A DNA stretch of 64,000 nucleotides from Promineifilum sp. (GTDB taxonomy: Bacteria; Chloroflexota; Anaerolineae; Promineifilales; Promineifilaceae), in the NCBI GenBank assembly GCA_017983515.1, contig JAGOBF010000011.1:52881-116880 (forward strand), read 5' to 3'. The translations under genes and the position numbers were made by a program. The notes below the pieces were generated by a model. That model was not told the DNA's origin and made no database searches. It worked only from the letters and a program-made list of their open reading frames with translations. How positions within the stretch are numbered: the first letter of the stretch is position 1; every line of letters starts with the position of its first letter. This document shows positions 17,258-25,234 of the stretch, one piece after another.

Positions 17258-18658
17258 TCATCCCGGCATCAGCCCCGGCACAATCCGCCACAGCGCGAAT
17301 AGCGCCATCCCCGCCAACAGCAGCGCCACCCCCAACGGCAGCAAATAGGCCGCCCATGTCCATCGCTGCCCCAGCGGCCGCAGCCAATAGGCCAGCCCGG
17401 CCGTGAATCCGACGGCGATCGGTATGAGCGCCGGGAACAGATAGCGCCCCTGATGCTGGACAAACGTCAAATTGTAGAAGATGTGGAGCGCCAGCGTCAG
17501 CAGGAACGTCAAGCCCAATACAAGCACGTGGAGAAATTTCTGACCGCCAACCATTGACCCCTGACCATCGACCGTCGTCCGTCGTCCGTCAACTGTGGGT
17601 CGTCGTCTGGCATTCATCGCCGCCAGCAACAGGCCGGCCACCGCCGCCAGCGTGATTAACCCCAGCAGCGCCACCATCCAGCCCGGCAGCGGCGCGGCCA
17701 TCCAGCCGAACTGGCCCCAGAAGCTGGTGAAGGTCGTGCGCAGGAAGCGGCCGGCCGTGTCGCCGAGGCCATACTGGGCGATCCATTCGGCCGTGCGCGG
17801 CTGGCCGACGACGACCGCGTCGTGGGCCTCCTTGCCGATCGCGTCCAACCCGCCATAGACGGCCAGGTTGCGCCCCCACCACAGCAGCCCCAACAGCAGC
17901 GCCGGAACGAAAACGAGGAGCAGCGCCCGGACAAGCGGCCGGCTCGTCTTCAGCAACTCTTGTGCCTTTCCCGCCACCAGCCTGTCAGGTCTGGGCCAAT
18001 AGCGCGCCAGCAGAAATATGCCGGCCACCGGGGCCATGAGATAGGCCGTTCCCTTGGTCAGAAAGCCCAAACCCAGCAGCAAACCCAGCCCCAGGAGCCG
18101 TCCCGCCGCCGGCCGGTCGGGCCAGGGCAGCACCAACAGCGCCAAAATAGCGGCGATGATCAGTTCAGCCAGGCTGTCGTTGTTGACCGATGCCAGGATA
18201 GCCAGATGTTGCGGCAGAAAGGCGACAAAGGCGGCCACGGCCAACGCCAAAGGCACCCGCCCATTGAACACGACCCGGCCGATTAAATAGGCCAGCGCGA
18301 CGACCCCGCCCCCCAGCGCAACCGACAACAATCTCATGGCCGTCAGCGAGCCGCCGCTGAGCTGGTAGAGCGGAACCTGTAGCAGGTAATAGAGCGGCGG
18401 CTGCCAATCCTCGTAGGTCAGTCCATCGACCGGATAGGCCGGGTCGAACTCCGCACCAACGACTTCGCTCAGGTAAGCCTGATCCCAGTCGCCCGGTTCG
18501 ATGACAGGCCATCGCCCGTCCAAGAGCTGGCGGACGTAGTTATAGTGGGCCGGTTCGTCGGGCGCTTGCCACGCTGCCGTGCGGGCGGCAAACAACACCC
18601 CCAACCCCAGATAGGCCAGCAGCAGCAATCCCAAAAGTGTGTATTCCGTGCGGCGCAT
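17258..18658 (-). CDS. Multi-pass membrane glycosyltransferase (GT-C/PMT_2-like)
   Basis: A 466-residue integral membrane protein. The first helix (7-27) is followed by an extracytoplasmic loop with APDEPAHYNYVRQL, the Asp-Glu motif of GT-C enzymes that use polyprenyl-phosphate sugars, and later EDWQPPLYYLLQVPLYQL. About ten further hydrophobic segments follow. It probably adds sugars to lipid- or protein-linked glycans on the outside, consistent with nearby cell-envelope genes. Near residue 355 the sequence between two membrane helices contains PTVDGRR, TTVDGQG and SMVGGQK, a 7-residue repeat produced by a heptanucleotide tract inserted in frame. A further stretch near residue 228 (RPDRLVAGKAQELLKTSR) contains one arm of a dispersed ACCTGACAGG palindrome. 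Confidence 0.85.
   Translation of the reverse strand: MRRTEYTLLGLLLLAYLGLGVLFAARTAAWQAPDEPAHYNYVRQLLDGRWPVIEPGDWDQAYLSEVVGAEFDPAYPVDGLTYEDWQPPLYYLLQVPLYQLSGGSLTAMRLLSVALGGGVVALAYLIGRVVFNGRVPLALAVAAFVAFLPQHLAILASVNNDSLAELIIAAILALLVLPWPDRPAAGRLLGLGLLLGLGFLTKGTAYLMAPVAGIFLLARYWPRPDRLVAGKAQELLKTSRPLVRALLLVFVPALLLGLLWWGRNLAVYGGLDAIGKEAHDAVVVGQPRTAEWIAQYGLGDTAGRFLRTTFTSFWGQFGWMAAPLPGWMVALLGLITLAAVAGLLLAAMNARRRPTVDGRRTTVDGQGSMVGGQKFLHVLVLGLTFLLTLALHIFYNLTFVQHQGRYLFPALIPIAVGFTAGLAYWLRPLGQRWTWAAYLLPLGVALLLAGMALFALWRIVPGLMPG
17549..17604. repeat. 7-bp tandem tract inside a membrane-protein gene
   Basis: Successive heptamers on the plus strand: AACCATT, GACCCCT, GACCATC, GACCGTC, GTCCGTC, GTCCGTC, AACTGTG, GGTCGTC. 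Three heptamers equal seven codons, so the host gene stays open and shows a seven-residue protein repeat. Confidence 0.75.
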
Positions 18659-18743
18659 AAGCTCACGAACCGGTGGCGACCGTAGACTTCATCGAGCCGC
18701 GCCTCCCGGCCGCAAAATCAGCGAGATCTGCGGTTTCATTTTC

Positions 18744-20333
18744 TCAGACCTCGGCCGTCGCCCCGCCGCGCCGGCTGTCACCGGCGGCATAGAGACGGCC
18801 GTCATCGCCGCGGGCGACGCTGTGCGCCCCGCCGAAATAGATACTGCGTGCCGTCCAGCGATTGACCTGATAACCCATCTCCTCCAGCTGGTCCACCGCC
18901 CGCGCGTCGTAACCGGCCTCGCACTGTAACACATCGCCATCCAGATGAACGCGGGCACTATTCACCGCCTCATCGAGCGACAGCCGGAAATCAAGCAGGT
19001 TGCTGAGCGTCTGCAAGATGGCGCTACGGATGCGGATGCTGCCGCCGCTGCCGACGACGAGCCGCGGCCGGCCGCGTTCCAACACCACGACTGGAGCCAT
19101 CATCGTCGGGATGCGCTGCCCGGCGGGCCGGCTATGAAAGCCCTTGGGGTGCAGATCTTCCTCGCCCAGCATGTTGTTGGGGATGTAACCCGTTCCGCCC
19201 ACGACGTAGCCGGCCGACTCGCCGGCCGTTGTCGTCAGGCCGACGCACAGGCCGTCGCCGTCCATCACGCTCAGATGGCTGGTATTGGCCGGGCCGGGTC
19301 GTTCGGCGGCGATGAGCGAAGGGGTTCGGCCGGCCAACACGTCGCGCAACTCCTCCTGGTAGCGGCCGACGAACAGGTCGCCTAACAATAGAGCCGTTGC
19401 CTCATGGCCCGAATACCTTTCCAACAGATCATCCCACTCGACCCGCGCCCGTGTCGTGGCGGCCATCGCCTCGGCCAGCAAGCGCAGGTGGGCGGCCGAG
19501 CCGTGGGGCAACGCGGCCACATCGAACGCCGACAGCAGCCGCAGGATGAACGCCGTCAGCACACCGCCCGCCGAACAGAGCGGCGGCAGTATTACCTGAT
19601 AGCCCCGGTAATCCACGCGGATCGGCGCCGGGCACACGACCTCGTACTGCTCCAGATCGGCGGCGGTCAGCAAGCCGCCGTTCGCCGCCTGGTCGGCCAG
19701 CAGCGCCTGGGCCAGCCGGCCGGTGCGAGCGTAAGCCTCTCCTTCGCCGGCCAGTGCGACCAGCGTCGCCGCCAAATCGGGGATGAACAGCCGTTCCCCC
19801 GGTTGGATGATGTGACCATTGGCGGCGAAAACACGGCGGATACTTTCGGTGTGGGTATAGAGCGGGGCCAGCAGGCGGGCCGTGTCGGCCTGGAAGGCGA
19901 CCAGGGCCACGCCGTCTCGGGCCAGCCGCAGAGCCGGCTCCAGCAGGACGGTCAACGGCAGACGGCCGTAGTCGGCGGCCATCCGGCACAAGCCGGCGAT
20001 GTTGCCCGGCACGGCCACCGAGCCGCGCCCCAGATAGAAGCGCTGGGTGGCCGAGCCGAAGTCGATGGTCACTTCGGCGAAGTCGATCTCGCCCGACGTT
20101 GCCCCTAGCCCCGGCACCACGCTGAAAAAATCGTAGACGCGGGAAAGGCCCGTCCGGGCGTCATAGAGTTGGGCGATGCCGCTGCCGCCCAGATGGACGA
20201 CGCCCGCCTCAGCGATGAACGACACGAAGGCGGCGGCCACGGCGGCGTCGACGGCATTGCCCCCCTGGCGTAATATCTCGGCCCCGGCGGCGGCCGTCTC
20301 CTTGTCTCCGGCGGCGATCACTCCTGTGGTCAT
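18744..20333 (-). CDS. ggt: Gamma-glutamyltransferase-family protein (Ntn hydrolase)
   Basis: A 529-residue Ggt homologue that would cleave gamma-glutamyl bonds after autoprocessing into two subunits. The expected catalytic Thr351 is in NTSHLSVMDGDG. Upstream are GGNAVDAAVAAAF and GSVAVPGN. Downstream are the substrate loop GYIPNNML, the TMMAPVVVL strand and GSGGSIRIRSAILQ. There is no signal peptide, so it is predicted cytoplasmic, unlike many periplasmic Ggts. The start is supported by GGAAGG six bases upstream. It is divergent from the M20 peptidase gene. Together with the following peptidase and epimerase genes it fits degradation of Glu-containing peptides. Some relatives act on other amide substrates, so specificity is open. 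Confidence 0.88.
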   Translation of the reverse strand: MTTGVIAAGDKETAAAGAEILRQGGNAVDAAVAAAFVSFIAEAGVVHLGGSGIAQLYDARTGLSRVYDFFSVVPGLGATSGEIDFAEVTIDFGSATQRFYLGRGSVAVPGNIAGLCRMAADYGRLPLTVLLEPALRLARDGVALVAFQADTARLLAPLYTHTESIRRVFAANGHIIQPGERLFIPDLAATLVALAGEGEAYARTGRLAQALLADQAANGGLLTAADLEQYEVVCPAPIRVDYRGYQVILPPLCSAGGVLTAFILRLLSAFDVAALPHGSAAHLRLLAEAMAATTRARVEWDDLLERYSGHEATALLLGDLFVGRYQEELRDVLAGRTPSLIAAERPGPANTSHLSVMDGDGLCVGLTTTAGESAGYVVGGTGYIPNNMLGEEDLHPKGFHSRPAGQRIPTMMAPVVVLERGRPRLVVGSGGSIRIRSAILQTLSNLLDFRLSLDEAVNSARVHLDGDVLQCEAGYDARAVDQLEEMGYQVNRWTARSIYFGGAHSVARGDDGRLYAAGDSRRGGATAEV

Positions 20334-20596
20334 TCAAACCTTCCCGGTCAGTATGCTGACGAGAGGAAAGTGTAGCGCAAGGCGGCCGGATAGACATCCA
20401 ATTTCACTCATCCAGCATGGGCATGGCCCGGTTCCACAGTTGATCGGGGCAGCAAATGCCTTGACCCTTTCCTCGTACCTGGCACGTCCGACGATACGAG
20501 CTTCATTGCCCTCGACTCTAGCTTGCCGGCGACGGTTGAGCCAGATGGTCTTGCCAGCAAAGAAAACTATTTTTCGGAAAACCCCGTTTCTTTGTC

Positions 20597-20602
20597 TATA
20601 CT
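20597..20602 (+). promoter_or_regulatory. -10 box of the M20 peptidase gene, leaderless
   Basis: TATACT ends six bases before the ATG at 20609, so transcription should begin at or within two bases of the start codon. No Shine-Dalgarno site exists. The -35 region (about 20573-20579) is a poor match. The stretch 20334-20596 shows no gene. It carries a hairpin-prone CGGAAAACCCCGTTTC. Confidence 0.45.
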
Positions 20603-20608
20603 TCCAGC

Positions 20609-21751
20609 ATGAGCCATAGTCAACTTCTACTCGATCATTTCTCGCGACAACGCCACGTCATGGTGGCCCTCCTGGCCGAGCTGGTGGCCGCCGAATCGCC
20701 CTCCGACGCGCCGGAGACGCAGGCCGGGCCGATCGGCATCCTCTACGAACAGTTCGACCGGCTGGGCTATCATGTGCGCCACACATCGGGGACACGAACC
20801 GGCGGCTATCTCGTCGCCCGCCATCCGGCGGCCGACAGCCGGCCCCGCCAGCTCCTCCTCGGCCACTGCGACACCGTCTGGCCGGTCGGCACGCTGGCCG
20901 AGATGCCGCTGGAGGTTGAGGGCGACGTCCTGCGCGGCCCGGGCAGCTTCGACATGAAAGGGGGACTGGTGATTGGCCTTTGCGCCTTGCGCGCATTGCA
21001 CGAGCTGGGGCTGGAGCCGCCGCTCGCGCCCGTGTTTCTCGTCAACACCGACGAGGAGATCGGCAGCATCGAATCGCGGCCGATGATCGAGCAGCTGGCC
21101 GCCGACTCGGCCCGCGCGCTCATCCTGGAACCAGCCGCCGGGCCGAGCGGCATGCTCAAGACGGCGCGCAAGGGCATCGGCGATTTCGAGATCGTCGTCC
21201 ACGGCCGCGCCGCCCATGCCGGGCTGGAACCGGAGAAAGGCATCAGCGCCATCGTCGGCATGGCCGAGATCGTGCGCACGCTGGCGACGCTCAACGATTA
21301 TCCCCGCGGCGTGTCGGTCAGCGTCGGTCTCATCAACGGCGGCGTGCGTTCCAACGTCGTCCCCGCGGAGTGCCGCGCGGTGGTCGACGTGCGCGCGGCC
21401 ACCGTGGCCGACGCCGAACGGCTGGAGCAAGCCGTGCGTGACCTGGTGTTGCCGCTGGAAGGGGCGACACTGACGATCAAGGGTGGCTTCGACCGCCCAC
21501 CGCTGGAGCGCACGGCGCGCAACGCCGCCTTGTGGGAATTGGCGCTGGAGGCGGGCGCGGCGATGGGGTTGGCCCTGGAGGAGACGGCGGTCGGCGGCGG
21601 CTCTGACGGCAACCTGACCAGCCTGCACACGGCCACGCTCGACGGCCTAGGCCCGGTGGGCGATGGCGCTCACGCTCTTCACGAGCACGTGATCATCTCC
21701 AAGCTGCTCGAGCGCAGCGCGCTGTTGGCCGCTCTGCTGATGAAGTCCTGA
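20609..21751 (+). CDS. M20 family metallopeptidase (carboxypeptidase G2-like)
   Basis: A 380-residue zinc peptidase of the glutamate carboxypeptidase type. Metal ligands are visible in LLGHCDTVWPVG (His and the conserved Asp), GSFDMKGG (bridging Asp), NTDEEIGS (catalytic and ligand Glu), and a His in HALHEHVI near the C-terminus. The middle lid domain (about 180-290) contains HGRAAHAGLEPEKGISA. No signal peptide, so cytoplasmic. It likely removes C-terminal Glu or hydrolyses imported dipeptides. The gene sits directly before the L-Ala-D/L-Glu-type epimerase and the NlpC/P60 peptidase. The ATG is preceded only by TATACT, implying leaderless translation. Confidence 0.9.
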   Translation: MSHSQLLLDHFSRQRHVMVALLAELVAAESPSDAPETQAGPIGILYEQFDRLGYHVRHTSGTRTGGYLVARHPAADSRPRQLLLGHCDTVWPVGTLAEMPLEVEGDVLRGPGSFDMKGGLVIGLCALRALHELGLEPPLAPVFLVNTDEEIGSIESRPMIEQLAADSARALILEPAAGPSGMLKTARKGIGDFEIVVHGRAAHAGLEPEKGISAIVGMAEIVRTLATLNDYPRGVSVSVGLINGGVRSNVVPAECRAVVDVRAATVADAERLEQAVRDLVLPLEGATLTIKGGFDRPPLERTARNAALWELALEAGAAMGLALEETAVGGGSDGNLTSLHTATLDGLGPVGDGAHALHEHVIISKLLERSALLAALLMKS

Positions 21752-21831
21752 GTACGACCGTGCGCGACTTCGAAATGGCCCAGTGCGCCGACGGGCGAGC
21801 TGTGTAATCCGTGGATGCTGCCCACAAAAAT

Positions 21832-21860
21832 CTGTCAATTCTGCTAAATAGGCGGATAAT
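21832..21860 (+). promoter_or_regulatory. Promoter giving a leaderless epimerase mRNA
   Basis: CTGTCA (21832-21837), a 17-base spacer and GATAAT (21855-21860) lie directly before the ATG at 21869, leaving only eight bases. The predicted start of transcription coincides with the start codon. Confidence 0.55.
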
Positions 21861-21868
21861 ACTTCTCT

Positions 21869-22897
21869 ATGACCCGACTCACCTGGGAACCCCTTACGCT
21901 CCAACTGCGCAACCCTTTCCGCATCAGCCACGGCACGAGCGACACGCGCACGGCCCACTGGCTGCGCTTGTCCGCCGATGAAGGGTGGGGCGAGGGCACT
22001 ATCCCACCCTACTATGGCGTCACCACCGCTGACATGGCCGCCTGGTGGGACGCGGCCGCCCGGCGCGCCGAACCCTTCCCCGACGACCCGGCCGGCATTC
22101 CGGCCTACGTGGGCAGTGACGGGCCGGCTCCGGCCCGCGCCGCGCTCGACCTGGCGCTCCACGACCGCCTCGGCCGCCTGCACGACCAGCCGCTCCACGC
22201 CCTGCTCGGTCTGCCCGCCCCCCGTCCGCTGCCCACTTCCTTCACCCTGGCCATCGATGAACCGGAAGCGATGGGTCGCAGCGCGGCCGCGCTGACCGGC
22301 TGCTCTGTCATCAAGCTCAAGCTGGGCGGAAATGACGGCCGCGACGTGGCCCGCGTGGCCGCCGTGCGCGCTGCTCGCCCCGACGTGACCCTCTACGTGG
22401 ACGCCAACGCCGGCTGGACGGCCGACGAGGCCATCGGCGAGATCGAACGCATGCTGGCCCACGGCGTCGCACTGGTCGAGCAGCCTGTCACCAAAGCCGA
22501 CTACGAGGGCATGGGACGGGTGCAGGCCCATTGCCCCGTTCCGGTTGTAGCCGACGAATCGGTGCAGACCCTGGCCGACGTGGAACGGCTGGCCGCCGCC
22601 GGCGTGGGCGGCATCAACCTGAAACTCATGAAGGTCGGCGGGCTGGGGCCGGGGCTGGCCATGTTGCGGCGCGCGCGCGAGCTGGGCATGGGTATCATGC
22701 TCGGCTGCATGGTCGAGACGTCTATCGGGGCCACGGCCATGGCCCACCTGATGGGGCTGGCGGACTGGCTCGACCTCGACGCACCGTGGCTCATCGCCAA
22801 TGATCCTTTCGACGGGTTGAGCTATGACGATGCCGGCCGTGTCCATGTGCCGGAGCGCCCCGGCATCGGCGTTATCCATCGTCGTGCTCTCCAATAA
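21869..22897 (+). CDS. Dipeptide epimerase (L-Ala-D/L-Glu epimerase type)
   Basis: An enolase-superfamily enzyme of the muconate-lactonising subgroup, 342 residues. Its catalytic features are the KLKLG motif around residue 152 (paired Lys base), metal ligands in DANAGW, EQPV and ADES, the second base in KLMKVGG, and the substrate-binding MVETSIG. This layout matches YkfB/YcjG epimerases, which convert L-Ala-D-Glu from murein into L-Ala-L-Glu. Related epimerases act on other dipeptides, so the exact substrate is inferred from its neighbours: an M20 peptidase upstream and a YkfC-like NlpC/P60 enzyme downstream. No Shine-Dalgarno site; see the promoter at 21832. Confidence 0.88.
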   Translation: MTRLTWEPLTLQLRNPFRISHGTSDTRTAHWLRLSADEGWGEGTIPPYYGVTTADMAAWWDAAARRAEPFPDDPAGIPAYVGSDGPAPARAALDLALHDRLGRLHDQPLHALLGLPAPRPLPTSFTLAIDEPEAMGRSAAALTGCSVIKLKLGGNDGRDVARVAAVRAARPDVTLYVDANAGWTADEAIGEIERMLAHGVALVEQPVTKADYEGMGRVQAHCPVPVVADESVQTLADVERLAAAGVGGINLKLMKVGGLGPGLAMLRRARELGMGIMLGCMVETSIGATAMAHLMGLADWLDLDAPWLIANDPFDGLSYDDAGRVHVPERPGIGVIHRRALQ

Positions 22898-23012
22898 CTC
22901 ACTCGCGCAAGAATTAATGCAAGGACGCCGGGACGATAAATTTCAGGCATTACAGTGAATAGCCCGCAGCGAATAGCGCCCGCGCCTTACTCCTTAATCT
23001 GCCGAATCTACG

Positions 23013-23018
23013 GATAAT
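23013..23018 (+). promoter_or_regulatory. -10 box of the NlpC/P60 gene, leaderless
   Basis: CGGATAATACTCCCATG repeats the arrangement found before the epimerase (CGGATAATACTTCTCTATG). GATAAT ends six bases before the ATG at 23025. No convincing -35 box is seen, so a regulator may be needed. An AATCTGCCGAATCTAC repeat unit precedes it. Confidence 0.4.
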
Positions 23019-23024
23019 ACTCCC

Positions 23025-24056
23025 ATGAACGAACAACTCGCCGACGCGCTGACCGAAGCGCAACAACCATTTGCCGACACCCGCTTCAATGTCTCCCGTC
23101 TGGAGATCGTCGAGGACGGCGAACGCTATCGTCTGGAAGGCGTGGTCCTGGATGAATCCACTCTCAACGCCGTGACAGAGCATTTGCATATGCGCCTGGC
23201 GGGCACGCGCTGGGAACAGCCGGAGGTCAGGATACTGCGCCAGACCCGGCCGCAATTGATGGCTGTGGCGACCAACATGACCGGCTGGCAGCGCGAGCCG
23301 TCCTGGTTGGGCGAACAACAATCGCAGGTGATCAACGGCATGCTCGTCGAAATCCTCGAAGCGGGCGAGCGCTGGTCGCTCGGCCGGCTGGAAGACGGCT
23401 ATCTGGGCTGGGTCTACACCGGCTATCTGACCTCCGGGGCCGGGGCGGCCGAACCGACCCATAGAGTCGGCGCGCCGGTTGCCCTGCTGCGGCGCGAACC
23501 GGACGCCGGCGCGCCCCTGGCCGGGCGAGTCTTCGCCGGCACGCAGGTCGCCGCTGTCGTTGGCCCCGGTGAATGGGCCAAGGTAACGCTGGTCGGCGGC
23601 CTGTGCGGCTACGCGGCCGCGGCTGATCTGCGACCGCTGATCGATGACCAGCCGGCCGAGAAACGCCGGGCGCAACTCATCGCCAACGCCTTGCCCTACA
23701 TCGGCGTCCCTTACCTGTGGGGCGGCACGACGGCCCACGGCATCGATTGTTCCGGTTTCGCCCAATTGATGCACAAGCTGGTGGGGGTCACGATCCCGCG
23801 CGACGCCGACGTACAGTTCGACGCCGGCCGGCCGGTCGAGCCGCCCTATGCCGCCGGTGACCTGCTCTACTTCGGCGGGTCAGGCGGCCACCGCACCGTC
23901 AGCCACGTCGGCATCAGCCTGGGCGCGGACTACGACCCCGACGGCTGGACGATGATCCACTCCGGTCGATCGCGCAATGGGGTCTATATCGATGACATCC
24001 AGGCGGTGGAGTCGTTGAGGGAAAGTTTCCTGGGGGGACGGCAGTTTATCCGCTAG
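23025..24056 (+). CDS. NlpC/P60 peptidase with SH3-type domains (YkfC-like)
   Basis: A 343-residue cysteine peptidase. Residues 75-140 and 145-205 are two bacterial SH3-like domains (GMLVEILEAGERWSLGRL, GWVYTGYL). The catalytic domain at 215-343 has Cys242 in GIDCSGFAQL, His294 in SHVGI and the polar His312 in MIHSG. There is no signal peptide, so it works in the cytoplasm, as Bacillus YkfC does when it cleaves gamma-D-Glu-diamino acid bonds of imported murein peptides. The first 70 residues form an extra alpha/beta module (FNVSRLEIVEDGERYRLEG) of the BON-like kind, not typical of YkfC. It forms a row with the M20 peptidase and the epimerase, with 126 bases to the epimerase. Confidence 0.9.
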   Translation: MNEQLADALTEAQQPFADTRFNVSRLEIVEDGERYRLEGVVLDESTLNAVTEHLHMRLAGTRWEQPEVRILRQTRPQLMAVATNMTGWQREPSWLGEQQSQVINGMLVEILEAGERWSLGRLEDGYLGWVYTGYLTSGAGAAEPTHRVGAPVALLRREPDAGAPLAGRVFAGTQVAAVVGPGEWAKVTLVGGLCGYAAAADLRPLIDDQPAEKRRAQLIANALPYIGVPYLWGGTTAHGIDCSGFAQLMHKLVGVTIPRDADVQFDAGRPVEPPYAAGDLLYFGGSGGHRTVSHVGISLGADYDPDGWTMIHSGRSRNGVYIDDIQAVESLRESFLGGRQFIR

Positions 24057-24235
24057 GCGGAAAGCCTTATATCAGGTTTGCAGCCGTTCGTATCAGGGTG
24101 CTGGCGGGCGACCTGCGAGGTGTATAGGCGCGCCATAATAGGGTGCGGCCGCGGATCACTTCCCAGGCGTCGGATGATGTAAAAGCGGTGATAATCATTC
24201 GTATGGGGACTCGGTACGAGTAGCAGAGGCCCCGG

Positions 24236-25234
24236 CTAGCGCTCATAGGGGTTCAACAACGCATTCAACCCATCCCCCAGCAAATTCCAGCCAATACCGA
24301 AAAAGATAAGGGCCAGCGAGACGGGGACGAACGTCCACCAGTAGGCGAAGGGGTTGCCGTTGAGGCCGATCACAAAGTCGCGGCTGCTGACAAGCATAAT
24401 ACCCCAGGCCACATTGCCGCCGAAGCCGATGAAAATAAAGGCGCAGGCCAGCACGACCACGCCGCCGACGTCGCGCGCGGCCAACACGACGGCCGGCGCG
24501 ATCGTGTTCGGCACCAGATGGCGCCAAATAATGCGCGACCCGCGTGCGCCCATCGACCGCGCCGCCAAAATGTAATCGCTTGTCATCGCCCCGCGCACCA
24601 AAGCGTTCATCAGCCGCGCGTAGGGCATCCACAGAAACAGGATGAACGCCAGCATGATCGGGTCGATCTTCAATCCGGCAATGATCCGCTCCCACCAGAC
24701 CAACGTACCCGGCTCGATGAAGGGGTTGAAAATATTGCTGAACAGCGTGCGCTGAATGACCCACAGCCCGGCGATGACCGGGAAAGCCAGAAAGGCGTCG
24801 GTGATGCGCATGATGATCAGGCTGAACCAGCCGCCGGCGTAGCCGCTGACAAGACCCACGAACACGCCGATGGCCGCCGTCGCCACCGTTACCATCAGCC
24901 CAAAGCGCAAAGCCGAGCGCGTGCCCCATATCAGCGTGTAATAGACATCCCATTGATAGGCTGCATCCTGGCCGGGCGCGATACCGAAGAGCGGCAAGAG
25001 AAGAATCTGCGGCGTCGTGCCCAGCGACAGATCAGGGCCAGGCGGCAAGGGTTGACGGGAGAATGATTGCGTCACATTTTTGAAAGGCGAGGGATTATCG
25101 GGATCAATCGGCGGGGCCAGGCGTGGAGCCAGGATGGCGATCAGCACGAAGAACATGACCAGTGCCAGACCTATCAAATTAGACGTCCGGCCGAAGAATC
25201 GTCGCCAGCGTATCATCTTACAACTCGACTCCAT
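24236..25234 (-). CDS. Peptide ABC transporter permease, DppC/OppC type (set A)
   Basis: One of two permeases forming the channel for imported peptides. The 332 residues have an N-terminal helix (LIGLALVMFFVLIAILAP), a periplasmic loop, and five further helices. The ATPase-coupling EAA loop is SDYILAARSMGARGSRIIWRH, abbreviated here to AARSMGARGSRIIWRH. The start at 25234 overlaps the upstream permease stop by 17 bases. A second ATG at 25214-25216, just after that stop, is equally possible. Typical of DppC, the C-terminus ends in NLLGDGLNALLNPYER. It belongs with the DppB-type gene directly upstream. There is no ATPase gene adjacent, so it must share the OppDF pair 9 kb away or use one elsewhere. 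Confidence 0.92.
   Translation of the reverse strand: MESSCKMIRWRRFFGRTSNLIGLALVMFFVLIAILAPRLAPPIDPDNPSPFKNVTQSFSRQPLPPGPDLSLGTTPQILLLPLFGIAPGQDAAYQWDVYYTLIWGTRSALRFGLMVTVATAAIGVFVGLVSGYAGGWFSLIIMRITDAFLAFPVIAGLWVIQRTLFSNIFNPFIEPGTLVWWERIIAGLKIDPIMLAFILFLWMPYARLMNALVRGAMTSDYILAARSMGARGSRIIWRHLVPNTIAPAVVLAARDVGGVVVLACAFIFIGFGGNVAWGIMLVSSRDFVIGLNGNPFAYWWTFVPVSLALIFFGIGWNLLGDGLNALLNPYER

Noticed and set aside
17085..17348. Open frame of 87 codons on the plus strand between two real genes
   Set aside because: It overlaps the 75-residue gene and the 3' end of the membrane glycosyltransferase, and has no ribosome-binding site.
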